A stretch of 64,000 nucleotides of DNA, taken from positions 24,109,395-24,173,394 of the forward strand of contig NC_135250.1 of the NCBI RefSeq assembly GCF_964204865.1, given 5' to 3'. The notes beneath the pieces were generated by a model, which did not search any database, was not told the origin of the DNA, and worked only from the letters and a program-made list of their open reading frames with translations. Position 1 is the stretch's first letter. Every line of letters starts with the position of its first letter. The stretch comes from Styela clava (lineage: Eukaryota; Chordata; Ascidiacea; Stolidobranchia; Styelidae). A program made the translations under genes and the position numbers. Of the stretch, positions 1 through 12,554 are shown piece after piece.

Positions 1-2996
1 AAGTGAGCTCCACGCATACCTAAATCCTGATTCAACTGAATAATAAGAAAAAAAAGTAAAAAGTTTGCGATATTCTGGAACGTTGAGACGAAATGCTTTT
101 TATTGTTGGTTGACTCATTCAAAAGATTTGTTAACGTCGACTTCCTTTGCTAGTTCGTAGAAAATATCTGGACAATAATAAATTGATTTTAATAAATTCC
201 AATATAAAAGATATTAACAAATTTTCAAATGATGATTTGTATTATGTATGTTTGTATTACTAAATATATCTTGAAACTAAAATTTTGATATTTTACAAAT
301 GCAGAAGCCAATCACATATTATAGTATTATTCTCATTTCCTACCAGCGATGCTTTCCATATCCGGATTCCATGTGCGAGGTGGTTTATTTTCCGCTCTTG
401 AGTTTACGTATTGATAAGCTCTGTGAAAGAGGCAAAGTTGAATGCAAGATAAAATTGTATAAAAAATACGAGATGTTTTGAAAAAAATTTGTTACTATGA
501 TTTAACGACGTTTTCTCATCCAATCATATTAGTAACCATCACGATAATAAAATTTGGGAGTATGATACAGATTATTCAAGAAGGAGTATTGATCAGTTGA
601 TTCCCAAGTGGGAAATAGTTTCAGAAATATGATGTTTTTGTGGTTAATTTGCAAGCTGTCTGACAGGTTGAAATATTTCATTTTCACAAGTTTTAACCCT
701 TTTACTAAAAGTCGCAGGGCGCGCCGTCATTTAGATAAGTGGAATGGGTTAAAATAGCTCTTCGTAATCGTTATTTCATTCAAAAAGATTTAGTGTCAGT
801 CAGATTTCATCCTAGAAAGACAATTTACATTCTACAAAGCAATACTTATTTGTGTTGTGTGGGTGAACATCCTATTGCAAGCAAATCAATCAGGGTGACA
901 AAATAAGTCTATTTTTATTGTCAAAATTTTATATTGTTCCATCCAAAGTCATAATGTATGCTCATGTTTGAAGTCAATAAACGTCAGCAGCCATCATTAG
1001 GACTGGACATTTCGAATCGAATATTGAATAATAAATTATTCGAATCCGTTTGAACAAAAATTTAAAATTGCCGCCATCTTGTTTTCTTATTTTACCGACA
1101 AAGATCGAGGTGAATTCCTCAATTTTTATAAAAGTCATATTTTCACGTTTCTTATTGTGTGTGAACGCTCAGCAAACTATCTGAAACATGTTCTCGATAA
1201 TATAGGCGTCCCATCACAATGAAATAGTCACATACAATTGAATATATTTCAAGTATTCAAGATTCTATTCGAAACAAATATTGGATTGGATTTTGATATT
1301 ATCAGATTTTCGAAAATGCCCAGTTTCACTTATAATTTGGAAGGACGTTCGATCTCTACTACCTTAAGAAACTTGAATCAAGCTGCGACTGAGAAAACTT
1401 TATCGAGTGGAGGCATATTATAATTTTACTTATAAACAGTGAAGTTGTGCCCTCAATTGCACTTTAAATACAAACTGAACGCAAAATTAAATATGTTTGT
1501 ATCAGTTGTAGATAATTAAAAAAAATGTATGTAGTGTTCAAATATTCACGGAAATCGTGGATGTTTTTGTCATTTCCACTAAAGTTACAACGTGGCAAAG
1601 GCCCATTGTAAATCAGTTGAATTTCCACGTTTTTAGTTGAAATGCGGGCATGAAAAAAACGCGTGCTTATCTGATCAATGAGGGCAACAAAGGAGTGACC
1701 AAAATAAAAGATTTTGAAAACAAAACCAAATAATACGGGAAATCCATTTCAAGCAAAGGTCGCTACAGTCCCTGTATTGTTCTATAGCAGCCAATTCCGA
1801 TTTCGCGCGATTTTAGCAATGCCTTGTGCAAAGCCCATATTATATTTAATACAATACATGAGGAAACTAGGTTAATTGAGTCCAAATTCTTTTGAAAATA
1901 CGCAGACGGTTTGCAAAGCAAATTAGCCAGTCATTCCGCTAGGTTTTCAAATTCAGTAAATATGCAAAGTGAAATATATTTTGTAGCCCACCTTAAAAGC
2001 TAATTGTTTTCTGCGAATAATACGACCTGGCGTTGTGTCTAATCTTTAATGTTAATACTAATAATAGTATTCAACTTTTGATACCGATTTGTATTCAACA
2101 CATGGCCCTTTCAAGTGGATTTTAAGCAGTGTAAGTCATCTATTGTTTTTATCGAGTTTAATATTATTTTGTTTATGTAGATGCTTAAAGTTAAAGTAAA
2201 ATTATAGTCTTGAATTACGTATACATTTCTGTTAATGTTGGTATGCATCGTCGTTTGGCAACTCCGTGTTCGTGTAGTGTAGTGCCCACTGGTGGTTGAT
2301 GACTATGAACAAGTAGAAACCACCATATAAAATATTTAACTTGTTTAGGTCACTCAATTATCTCAATGCAGCAATGCATTGGCTGATTCATGACGGCTTT
2401 CAGTAGTTTTCAACATACTTCTCGATAACTTGGTCTTGGTGTATCATTTCTACTAATGCCACCCTAGCCAGACCCGATTTTATGAGTCTGAACTAAAAAT
2501 TCAACGATTCTCAATGAAACAAGGCTGAATTATCAAATTTAAAGGTAATAATTCGTTTATCTTTTTTCAATTTATCACTATGTTTAGTTCATCTTGGAAT
2601 CCAAGTGGTCGATTCTTTTTTCCTGTTTGTCATGAAATCGGCCAATCGTTTGTGACATCTCCAATACGGAGAGTTAATGAACAAGCAATCGAGTCATGAC
2701 GTTTTGGTAACAATAACTCGACATACGGTAGATTTAACTAACTGTGTGAGGTCTACCATAGTGAATGACTGAATTGATTTTCTATCAGCTACAACTATAA
2801 TCAAATGGCGGGTATAAATTTTAGAATAATTGAATCGTTTTATTTTTTGAGTTGGTTAAAATACAAACAGTAAAAATAGCAGTGGATTCACCGAGTGAAC
2901 TATATAAATGCGTCGCTCACACATCAATCATTACAGTTACTTCATTTTGCAGAAAAAAAAAATTAAATTTTGAGTCGATTATAATTCGAGCTCATT
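1..2996. other. Gene-free flank with dispersed repeats
   Basis: No supportable coding exon on either strand. It holds the TIR-bearing repeat at 1002-1324 and, at 2839-2844, the minus-strand poly(A) signal of the GCNT gene. The rest is unremarkable AT-rich sequence. Confidence 0.6.
1002..1324. mobile_element. MITE-like element with ACTGGRCATTTYCGAA termini
   Basis: Left end ACTGGACATTTCGAATC and right end whose reverse complement reads ACTGGGCATTTTCGAAAATC form terminal inverted repeats. The interior contains a GCCGCCATCTTGTTTT block and a GTGTGAACGCTCAGCAAACT block that recur at about 31250-31620, 34930-35300 and (partly) 49610-49975. No clear target duplication seen. Confidence 0.6.
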
Positions 2997-5900
2997 TCAA
3001 TGTTCGATGTTCGACAATGTTCGATTCCTCATCCACTCTGACAAGCATTCCACAGCGATTACATCAATACGTGGATCAAGTTTGTTTGCAAAAATTCCTT
3101 TCTGATTTACCAGCCAGAAAAGGTCGGCTACCCCGTATATGCAAATTGATCTGATGTATTTTGTTTGACAATGATATGTTCTATCATCAGCCCAAGTTCT
3201 AGTCCTTGTGATGACGTCATTTTCAGTGGCGCGGAATTTGGGGGTTGGGGGAAGACTTCCCGGAACTTGCGGATGCATTCTCTGTATCGTCGCCCAAACG
3301 TGTTCATCCGGAACTAATGTATCTTTATTCCATTCAAAGAAATCTTCTATTTTCTGATCTGCAAAAAATATGAGTCGCTGATTTTATTTCATATATTCTG
3401 ACTTAAAATTTTTAAAATATTATTTGAGAGTCCTAATGCCAAACAAGCATTGTAACATTATCACATATAAATAGTATCAACATTTGATACCCTTAAATTA
3501 AGATTGCTAATTTTTTGGTGCTCCCGAAGTATGTGTACCGAGGTGGGGTACAACCTGAACCCTAACCTGGTACACATACTAAGTTCAGGTTGTGCTCCAT
3601 ATTGGTACACATACTTCTGGAGCTTCAATTTATTAAAGGCATTTTGGAGCGTATCACTTTTACCCAAAAAACGGCAGAAAGAATTGCAGGCCTGTTTGAC
3701 TATCGCTCGCCTGATTGACTTGAGCTCGTCTGATTGTTTATGCTAAATCATCTATCGAGGTAGTTTCAGAGTGAGTGGACATAAGTCAGTCGTTTCGTTT
3801 TATTATTTGCAGTTATTGTTATTTTATTGGGCGTGTTTTCTTTACTTATTGAAATTAGTTTTTGATGGCTTTAACTACCACTCAGGCATATAATCATAAC
3901 TCGGATAACCAAGTAGGCTACTTTCTGACGTTATAGCACAATACAACAATAGTCGTTTTTCCCCTGATAATTTGAACGTACGAAAAAGTTGGGAACCGCT
4001 GTGGTATGGGATTAGTTATCTAGTTAATTCTTTCAGATGCATGGGCGTGGAGGCGTGGAGGAAGCCGGTGAGGAGACAAGCAATCCTCCTGCAATGGCAA
4101 GCGTATTCCGAATATTTAGCCGAATCGTCGAGCCTGGCACATCAAGGAATTGTTTAGTCCAAACAAAGCCAGCTTGCAGTCAACACATTGAAGCAAATAA
4201 TTCAAGAATATCCTACCGCCTATGAAGTATTCGGCGGCTTCTCTAGTCCAGATAAAATAATCAGTTCCCGAAAACATTCGAATTCCATGTGGAGGTGCAA
4301 CTTTTTGCTGGTTAGTTGCCTTTAACCACATGTGATTATGTTTAGTTTTCCATGGTAATGTATCCAAAAATGATCCCGGGATCTTGTATTTGTATTTATA
4401 TCTGCAATATAAAAAAGCACATTTTGGTATGTTTGTGTTGCTGAATTGAATATATATATGTATTAATGGCGAAACGAGGATCCTAGGAGCGCCTATAATT
4501 AAAATTTTCATCGATGACAAAAATTTATTGATAGTTTGTGACGTCAAATGCTTACTGCGTCATAGGGATTCTATAAAAAAAAACTCCAAATAAAATACCT
4601 TCGCTTTTTGTGTTTCCGGCCAACAAAACTTGCAGAAGCCACACTGTTAGTACCATTTAAATTCTTCAAAGCCCGAACGATTTCAAGATTTGATTTAGTG
4701 GGCAAATCAAGTCCACATAGGTTGAATACATAGTTCCATTGATAAGACTTCTTTCTGAAAAAAATTTGAAAATCTTGATCTATGAACTCGTTTTTTTTTT
4801 GTAAACGTAGAACCCTACAAATATTTTTTGAACACGAAATGGACTTATGAATAGTCTTGTTATTTTACTATATCATGGATATTTTCTGAAGCTTGGCTTT
4901 GCGACACAAGAGAGCAATACTCAAGTATATGAACACGAAAGCCAAATATTAATAGTAGTATCAAATTTTACAGTACCGGTGGTTTTTCTTATCTAAGCAC
5001 CCACTTTGGTGGTCACTAGATCGCTGAAATGCGATCGCAGATTTGTCACACGGTGCGCCTTCTAGCGACAACAACAATCTTTAATCATTGAGAATTCCAA
5101 TGCAATGGGTCCAGTATTGATTTTTTTCACGACAAAAAACAACAAGAGTACTAACAACAACAACAATTTATCAAAACTATCGATTGGTTCACTTCGTACG
5201 CAAAAAAACATCAATATAAAACATTCACTAATGGTCATCAGATTATTGCCGATTTTATAAATGAATTACAATGTTAATGAGAACTATTTGATGATATAAT
5301 TTACTTACACTCCCACAAGATCTGTCAAGCAGTTTAAACTAGACTGAACAATTGTCCAATGTGTGTAATATACTTCCGTCATCGTAGAAGCTAGAAAAAC
5401 ATTATCAAAGCAATCTACAATTTCTTTAACTCTTTTCTGAAATGTTGGATCTGATTTTTGATCGATGTGAATGCAATATATATTCTGAGGATGATATATC
5501 AATCGAAGAAGATTCTCAAACGAATAGAGTCCCCTATAAATAGAATGTCGTTGTTTGGTCTTGCTCAGAAATATTTTTAATTTTATTTTGACCTCATGGC
5601 ACATCTAATTCCTTGAACCAGAATAATCGGTATCCCCGTAGTATTGCAACAAGATGGCGGACACCGAAACGTAGTATGTGTAGAATCTTCTAGATATTGT
5701 TAGATATCAGAGGCTGTTAGTACCTGGTCTTGTTCAGAACAAAAGGGGCGTAAGTTAGCGTTGTTCCCCGCCCACCCACCAGCATCCCCCCCCCCCCCCC
5801 TTGTGTATATAATTATTATACAAATTATTATACCATAAAGAGGAAAACTAACTTAGATACGCTTATTATGTATGCAATTGGATAGTTGCGTTCTTCTTCT

Positions 5901-6443
5901 GTCAATGGCTGTGTAATATATTTTCCTTTTGACTTTAATTCTGAACAATTTCTGGTTAGTTGTGATATTCTATCATCATGAAGAAATTTTTGTTTTTCAA
6001 AACGATATTCCTGAAAAATGTTGAAAAAAATAGTCAACTTTTCAAATTTATATTTGTTATTCACTCTTGAGTTTGATCTTACCTCGTCGTTTATCCAGTC
6101 AACTAATTCTTTTGCTTTCCCAATCGCTTCAGTATTTCCTACAAACAACTCATTGCAATTTATTGTTTCCAACATCATTTGAACACTTGGTAACATTCCA
6201 AGATATTTTGTCTGATTTGAGAGAAATTTATCGCGGTAAATCCACTAAAAAATAAGCGTAGTTCAAATAGCAGTCAAGCTGCCCAGTGCAACAACAAAGA
6301 AATTGTAGAAATGAGAAAATACCATTAAAGTTAGCGAGCGGGAAGCTAAAACTATAACTATGATCAAAGTAACTTACTATGACAAAGTATATTGTTACTC
6401 CGCTAACGCAGGCTAGACATAGTAAAAAGTATTTTGTTTTCAT
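2997..6443 (-). CDS. GCNT-like: GCNT-like beta-1,6-N-acetylglucosaminyltransferase (GT14), copy 1, 7 exons
   Basis: Exons (minus): 6443-6378, 6244-6083, 6010-5853, 5533-5309, 4754-4599, 4401-4217, 3358-2997; 437 aa with GT/AG borders throughout. The family (Glyco_transf_14, core-2 branching enzymes) transfers GlcNAc in beta-1,6 linkage onto O-glycans in the Golgi. Visible: an N-terminal hydrophobic anchor at about residues 4-22, a short stem, then the catalytic domain with [16 protein letters not shown] (about 146-153), [32 protein letters not shown] and ADLFWL..KGIFANK. The Glu of PDEH (about 336) matches the catalytic Glu of mouse core-2 enzyme. Length agrees with vertebrate GCNTs, whose coding region is usually one exon; this one is split by six introns. 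Start: the Met at 6443 aligns with the start of the plus-strand copy; an in-frame Met lies 8 codons upstream. AATAAA on the minus strand lies at 2844-2839. GCNT1/3/4 cannot be told apart. Confidence 0.9.
3521..3622. mobile_element. Palindromic ~100-bp foldback MITE, copy 1
   Basis: Left arm CTCCCGAAGTATGTGTACC and right arm GGTACACATACTTCTGGAG are near-perfect reverse complements, with CAACCTGAACC... inner arms. It lies in intron-free sequence just beyond acceptor 3359 inside the last intron of the minus-strand GCNT gene. Same family as copies near 7.8, 8.1, 31.2 and 47.3 kb. Confidence 0.75.
5786..5800. repeat. 15-bp poly-C tract
   Basis: Uninterrupted run of 15 C in AT-rich DNA, inside intron 3 of the minus-strand GCNT gene; on the transcribed strand it is poly-G. 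Length may be uncertain in assembly. Confidence 0.9.
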
Positions 6444-6951
6444 ATTCTTTGCTTGGTGTAAATGCATGCATTATACAACGTATCTGAAGACTGAAAATAA
6501 TATATATAGAAATAAGATGGTTAAGTAGGACAGACCAACTGGTAAAGTTTTTTCTACAAAAAGATGATGATCGCACGTTACTCCAACATGCAAATATCAT
6601 TCCATTGGCGGACGCAGGATTTTCAATGAGTAGAAAAGATAGATTACGATATGCAATTGTTGGTATTCTGTAGTAGGCTGTTACATAAATTACTGGCTTT
6701 TGTGGAAGTTACGTTGCGCGAGAGCTAATTACAATATATCACATGTATTTGGCATAGATGTATATTTATCGAGCATTTAAAGTGTCTGCGAAAACGCTTT
6801 CAAGTGTAGAAATGAAGGTTAGCTAGGCCTACTTGAGATTATCATTGAAACTTTGTTGTTGTACGCGCGACAGACGGTACAGTAACTTTAGTTCAAATAT
6901 CGAATTAGACGTGATTACCACCGCCATATGAATTGTTTCGACCGTTGAAAG

Positions 6952-7113
6952 CAGGGCTTCCACTATAGATGTTTTATATCTTGATCTAGATGTTTTTTTC
7001 AAGATCTAGATGTAAAATTTGGAGCCTAGATGTTAGCTATAAAATCTAGATGTTTCTAGATGTTTTTCGAGGTCAATCTAGATGTTTTTAGTCAGGCAAA
7101 AGTGGCAGCCCTG
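6952..7113. mobile_element. 162-bp hAT-type MITE with perfect 8-bp target duplication
   Basis: Ends CAGGGCTTCCACT and, reverse complemented, CAGGGCTGCCACT (one mismatch in 13). Both sides carry GTTGAAAG (6944-6951 and 7114-7121), an exact 8-bp target-site duplication as made by hAT transposases. The interior is built of repeated TCTAGATGTTT units. Non-autonomous, no coding content. Confidence 0.9.
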
Positions 7114-7768
7114 GTTGAAAGTCTCTAGCTATTCTGGTAGATAATATTAGACTCGATTTGTTTGCTCACTTGTCTTCGTCTGCCCCATTACCTATCAAAT
7201 TTTAAGCCTCCACTGAAAATATATCTGCAACGCAGCTTACAACTTAGCTAGTAAGCGTATCTATCTGCTAATAATAGCTGCTGTTAATGTGACTATATTC
7301 AAGAACGTATGACGGCAATGACAAATCAAACATCGGTATTGTACCTGTTAAGACGCCTTTATCAAACAGGCAGGCCTAAAGTAAATAAATCAGTGTAATC
7401 GCGATTATGGATTTTGTGGAAGCTCTGCACTATTTCAATGACGTGAAATTTAGTATGTCACATATCTTCAACAATAAAGTGCTTGGGTATTTTGAAGCGA
7501 GGTAATTTAGTATGGAATTATTTGCTGTATGCTTACGTTTTATGTTCGCAACATTTGTATCTTCGAGAACCTTTCGACTTACAATATATATTACGCTGGG
7601 TATGCATTTTGAAAAATAGTAGTACAGAACGGTGGTGGTTCATGTAGAAGTAACAAAAGCGCTGGTATCGCTGGCTAAAACACTGGTTGGCTTTCATGAT
7701 GCGGAGAAATCAAGAAGATTGATTTTAATCGTGACATTTTTTTGCCATTCTGATATATTTTTTGGGTA

Positions 7769-7870
7769 CTCCTGAAGTATGCGCACCAAAATGTCGCACA
7801 ACCTGAACCCTAACCTGGTTCCCAACCTGAGTTCAAGTTGTGCGCCATTTTGGTGCGCATGCTTCAGGAG
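7769..7870. mobile_element. Palindromic foldback MITE, copy 2
   Basis: CTCCTGAAGTATGCGCACC at the left and GGTGCGCATGCTTCAGGAG at the right, with CACAACCTGAAC/GTTCAAGTTGTG inner arms. Same family as copy 1. Confidence 0.8.
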
Positions 7871-8042
7871 GTCCCTTTTTTGTTCGGTACGTTTACTGTG
7901 ATTCGACTGATATCATGAATATTTTACTTATTGGTCACGCAAAATTTGCTATAATTTTGCAAAAGCGTACCTTGCATAATATTTTTAAAAAAGAGCGAAG
8001 CAATATTTTATTCAAATCTTCCCTTAAAATCTCAATTGGGTG

Positions 8043-8155
8043 CCTCAGAAGTATGCGCACCAGGATGTCACACAACCTGATTCCTAACCGGTACACACAT
8101 ACTATGTTCAGGTTGTGCGCCATCTTGGTGCGCATACTTCTGGAGGTCCCTCAAT
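8043..8155. mobile_element. Palindromic foldback MITE, copy 3
   Basis: CCTCAGAAGTATGCGCACC left arm and GGTGCGCATACTTCTGGAG right arm; only about 170 bp from copy 2. An apparent 127-codon open frame across both copies is an artefact of the repeats. Confidence 0.8.
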
Positions 8156-8675
8156 TGTATAGAGCTGGTTGTCAGACTATACTACCGTACCACAACAAAT
8201 TGTATTGGCTACAACGTCACTGATTGGCTGTTCGAACTATTGAGATATGATCACGACTCCAACTGAATAAGATTTTTATTTGGAGATGGCATGACCAAAC
8301 AGGGAAGTTAAAATTAAATGCAAAGTCGCTCCTATGTGAAGTTTCAATAATTTTTTAGAAACCACCCTATAAATTCGAATTGAATATTTTAAGCAAATAT
8401 AACAACAACTGTAGTGAGATCCGTAGGTACACTTTACTATACTTCACGAACCCTGGACTGCTTCATTTCCAAAACACAAATTTATTACCAATCATTATAT
8501 TTTATCTTCATTCCAAACAACAATTTTAAAAAAGTTCTATACAAAATCATAGAGCATACCGGCATATCACGTATAGTCAATATTGAACATAAGCCCGGTC
8601 AGTCAGCTACATGTGAGTTATGGGTAAATTAATATATCTAGAACATTATACGTAATATATTTAAAACTGATGCTT

Positions 8676-9742
8676 CTAAATCGCAAAGCAGGTAGCAGAA
8701 GGTTCGCCACGGTGGTCCATTTCACGATAGACTTGTAGAAGGCTCAAACAGCAACAACAACCACTCATGATAGCATCGTCGCACAAATTACCCTGTTTAT
8801 GCAATTACATATTATCAGTCACTTTCTACAGAACATGAAGGTTTCAAGAATGTACGGTAAAGAAGTCAAAATATTTCACGCCTAAATTCATGCTGGCTGT
8901 AAAAAGGAAACACACATATTTTATAAATACATTCGCATCATATTAGTGCGAATTGTTATGAAAAAGCAGCAAGAATACAAAGTAGATAGAATAGATTTAA
9001 CCTACCCTGATTTTGTGCCTGTAACGTATTGCCACTCTTGAACTATGCATGAGATGATAGTAGCACAAACATCCGTACACCCAGCTATCACCAAACCTTG
9101 TTGCGAGGTTGCACGCGAAGCATGATGGACAAAACATTGCGCATAATACTGAAAATAAAACTTCAATTAAAATTTGTTTAATCACGTATTCTCTTGTGAA
9201 CGACAGACAACTTAAAAAGCATAAGAAAACTTTCCATAAATTGAAACAAAAACATCAAAATTCATGGTGAAATATCGCATCCCTTGAAAGGCACATATAT
9301 CCGAAATAAAGAAAGGTAATATACTTTTAGCAACTTACTTTTTTGTATACGTATTTCAGTATTTATTAGGACACAAATTCAAAACGATTGATTTATTGGT
9401 TGCGGATAAAATTTTTCCACATTAATATCAATCATCTCAACAGCAACAAAAACAACAAATATTTATCAAAACGATCTATATGTTCACTCCGTGCCCAATA
9501 TCAGACGCCCGTTTGAAAAAATACTCACAGGATTTAGGATCGTTGCAGCATCCACATAATCCCGAAGACCAATCATTTTCACGTTCCATAGTCTGAGGCA
9601 CGGGAGCCATAATAATTGTTGTGGGAGCAGTATAGACAGCTTGCACTGCTCCGGTATTCTCATACCCTGGAACCGTGCTCGGCGCACTTGGTGCCACTTG
9701 TCCCGGTAGAGTTGGATTTTGTTGCGTTTGTTCTTCTGCCAT
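8676..9742 (-). CDS. PLAC8-like: PLAC8/cornifelin-family Cys-rich protein, 3 exons
   Basis: Exons (minus): 9742-9529, 9148-9006, 8792-8676, all with GT/AG borders; 157 aa. The N-terminal ~50 residues are Pro/Gln/Thr-rich and lack a signal peptide. The PLAC8 domain follows: DWSSGLCGCCNDP, then CAMFCPSCFACNLATRFGD in exon 2, and in exon 3 a Cys cluster (GCCCCLSLLQVYREMDHRG) ending with the family's typical Q-x-x-R-E-[ML]. Family members are small Cys-rich proteins with varied roles (placenta-specific 8, cornifelin, plant FW2.2/PCR metal and cell-number regulators), so the exact role is unknown. The gene lies in the gap between the two inverted GCNT copies. Minus-strand AATAAA at 8486-8481 is about 190 bp past the stop. 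Exon 3 is shorter than 120 bases and was found by matching domain and phase. Confidence 0.85.
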
Positions 9743-12221
9743 GTTGGATCAAGATTATATTCTTGCTTTCAATAAAAATAAAATCTATATATCTATAGAA
9801 ATGGAAAATGAATAGAACTGAAATCAAAAAAGTTTGTACGATAGGTATCTGCTTCAACATTATTTTATGTTTTTCTTAACAAAACATCGCCAAGTTGAAT
9901 TATCGATGACGTTCAGGCTGATAAAAACTATATCATGATAAAAAAAAAATATCGTCATGGGATTTAAAAAATTGTCCCCAATTTTGTCAATGGGAAAATC
10001 AAAAAAATATTGACATATTTTTCATCGTAATTATTATTTTCATTCCATAACAGACTAAACATATGAGCTCACATTTGATTCCCTTTCTCTGCTCGAGTAA
10101 CATTTATGTTCGCGGTCAACCGTCGGTCCAAATTACACCAGAAATGCGTTTGATTATAAAGTCATCACTTAGTCTTAGAGTCTTAGACAGTTATGGCTAT
10201 CTCCAATCAATTTTCCACGTTCATAAAATAGGATGGAATGATTGCTCGTTGTCTGAAATAGTCCGACAAAAGTAAAAAAAAAACACGGAAATTGTCTCCG
10301 TTCAACATAGTCTGAAATAACTTTTAACAATATACCTCGGTTAATATGCCTGTGCGCCTGGCAGCTCTTCCTCAACATAGAACGCTCTAAGTTGGCATGC
10401 TGAATCTGTAACAGAATTATTTATAAAAGAGGCATCTTCGACCTGAGTACCCTGTTTATTTCAAGTTCAAATAATATCACAAAATCACGTAACTATAACT
10501 AAATAAAGAGCACACCGATTGCTGACAAATTTATCTCTGAGGTGAAGCATGATCAAAATCACCGAGACAATGATCACTAAAGAAAGAAATGCTACTTCAT
10601 TAAATAAATGAATATTTATTTCCGCTTACAGCGTAAGTTTCTCATTTATTGTACAACCATGTTTGATGAACCATAGGACAATATTAACAACAGGGTTTGC
10701 ATAGATATTAGCAAAATAAATACCTACTCTTATTTGTGTATTCAAGAATTGAAATTCTTAGAATACATATACGCGCAAATACTTTTACGTGATGTAGTCA
10801 AGCAACAATAACAACATACATTGTTTTAAAACTATTCTGTATAGGGGCAAATAAGTGAATACTCGAATGTTAAAACATGTCCCGATGCAAAGAAGAAAAG
10901 AAGTAAACACAAATTGCCTCTTAGTGACCGGGCACCGTCCCCCATGTGGGCCTCAGAGCACATTGGTAGGCACAAAATTTATATTACTTTTCTATTGACA
11001 GCAGAGAACTCCCCGTTCTTCCCAGTTTCATTGCTTGATTAGGTCATTACTCGGCGTGTTCTCTCTTTGTTGAGCATGAATTGTTTGGGTATAGAGGGAT
11101 TTAGAATCTACCAATTATAATCACACCATAAATAGTATTCTTAAGTTATAATATGTTATCTTCATAAATATTAAATAGCACACATCACTTTGGCTTTTTT
11201 TGAAACATTGTATTGTTAAATTGAAATAACATAATCTTACTTACCACTCTAATACTGTCTCATTCAAGTATTCTTGTAGAAATATATAAGGATCCGAGGC
11301 GAAAGTAAACAAGGAGAAATCGCTTCAAGATTATGTACCATATCTTATTCTCGCATTGTATTCAGTTATTATTTATGAAGGAAAATGAGCTTTTCCGATG
11401 TAACATACAACAATAATTTACGGTTTTATATTTAATTCTTATTGTTATTCATACCATTCAAAATAAAGTTGACCAGTAAACCAAACATATTATTTGAAAC
11501 ATGGGGGCATTGTTAAGAGTTGTCAAGTCTTTAAAAGTAAGTCCGTTGATTATTTATAATAACATTGCAATCTGAGTAGTGATGAAGAAGATGCCTATTG
11601 CTATTTGCTAGTATTGGAGCTAGCAAGTGCATATCTGATATTACAATCAAAAGTGGTGTTCCACGTTCAGACCTCTAGAGGTCCGCCATCAAAGTCAAAA
11701 TTGTTGAATAAAACAGTAAAAGGTTTGCATATTGAACTGTTATCACTGAATATTTTATTAATCGGAGTCTGTTGTTGGGTAAAGATATGATGTTTTTAAT
11801 CAGACCGGAACGATTCCCTATTATAGGGAAAAATAGTCGAAAGAAATTTTACATATATAGACTATGCATAATCTTGCTGTCGCAATAGTATTGGGAGACA
11901 AATTTGACATTGAGATTAATAATAATGGTTCTTAATTGCACAATACGCTTGAAACTAGCGGTTTTGCGAATAAACGATACACCCCTCCAAACGTCTGCAA
12001 CAAAATTATTGCTATTTGAGTTCAAAGTAAGACTTGGAATAACGCACAAAGCCTGATGCTTATGCTGGAAAGTGTATTGATCACCCCATTCATTTCCGTT
12101 TTCCAACAATTGGTTCCACATAAACAATGTCAAAATTACCATGCTAAAAGAATGGAGGTCCCATCGAGAATACGTAAAAGAATAATGATATACAAGTTCC
12201 AATGTCGGCTGCTATCTTCAG

Positions 12222-12554
12222 TCAACTTTTTTTAAACCTGAATATTTTGTTCTCGATCTTTTTAACACGGTCTCGTTTTGACCAAGCTCTATTTGACAAA
12301 GCTTCAAATCTTTTGCACTCTCCGTACTTCGTACTTTTTATACTTTTTCGAATGGCAATTTCGGACAGATTTAAAGGATTGGCATTTTGAAAAATGGGAT
12401 GCAGTTTTTTTGGTTTGTTGTATACGCTGCATCGCCGCCTACTTGATTTAGACTGGGCCTGGATTATTTTCGTTCGTTCCGCTGTTTCTACTTTTTTGGA
12501 AAAACAATTCACAATCCACAAGACGGCGTTACCAAATCGGTTGGATTTCATCAC
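12222..12554 (-). CDS. Unrecognised 110-aa open frame, doubtful
   Basis: A basic frame starting MMKSNRFGNAVLWIVNCF and ending in a Lys-rich tail. A further open frame lies just downstream on the same strand (12202-11849). Neither shows a known domain, signal peptide or supported splice pattern; the antisense strand is also largely open here. It could be a decayed mobile-element fragment. Listed only because it is the largest unexplained open stretch between 9.8 and 17.2 kb. Confidence 0.12.
   Translation of the reverse strand: MMKSNRFGNAVLWIVNCFSKKVETAERTKIIQAQSKSSRRRCSVYNKPKKLHPIFQNANPLNLSEIAIRKSIKSTKYGECKRFEALSNRAWSKRDRVKKIENKIFRFKKS

Larger units (their letters stand above)
6444..8675. 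other. Intergenic region between copy-1 GCNT start and PLAC8 end
   Basis: No gene seen. Contains the hAT MITE (6952-7113) and two palindromic MITEs (7769-7870, 8043-8155). The minus-strand AATAAA of the PLAC8-like gene is at 8486-8481. The 5' control region of the GCNT gene would lie at its left edge, but no clear TATA is evident. Confidence 0.6.

Noticed and set aside
7840-8223. 127-codon open frame on the plus strand
   Set aside because: It runs through two copies of the palindromic MITE; openness follows from the repeat and no domain or splice signal supports it.
11849-12202. 117-codon minus-strand open frame
   Set aside because: No recognised motif; composition irregular and no supported exon borders.
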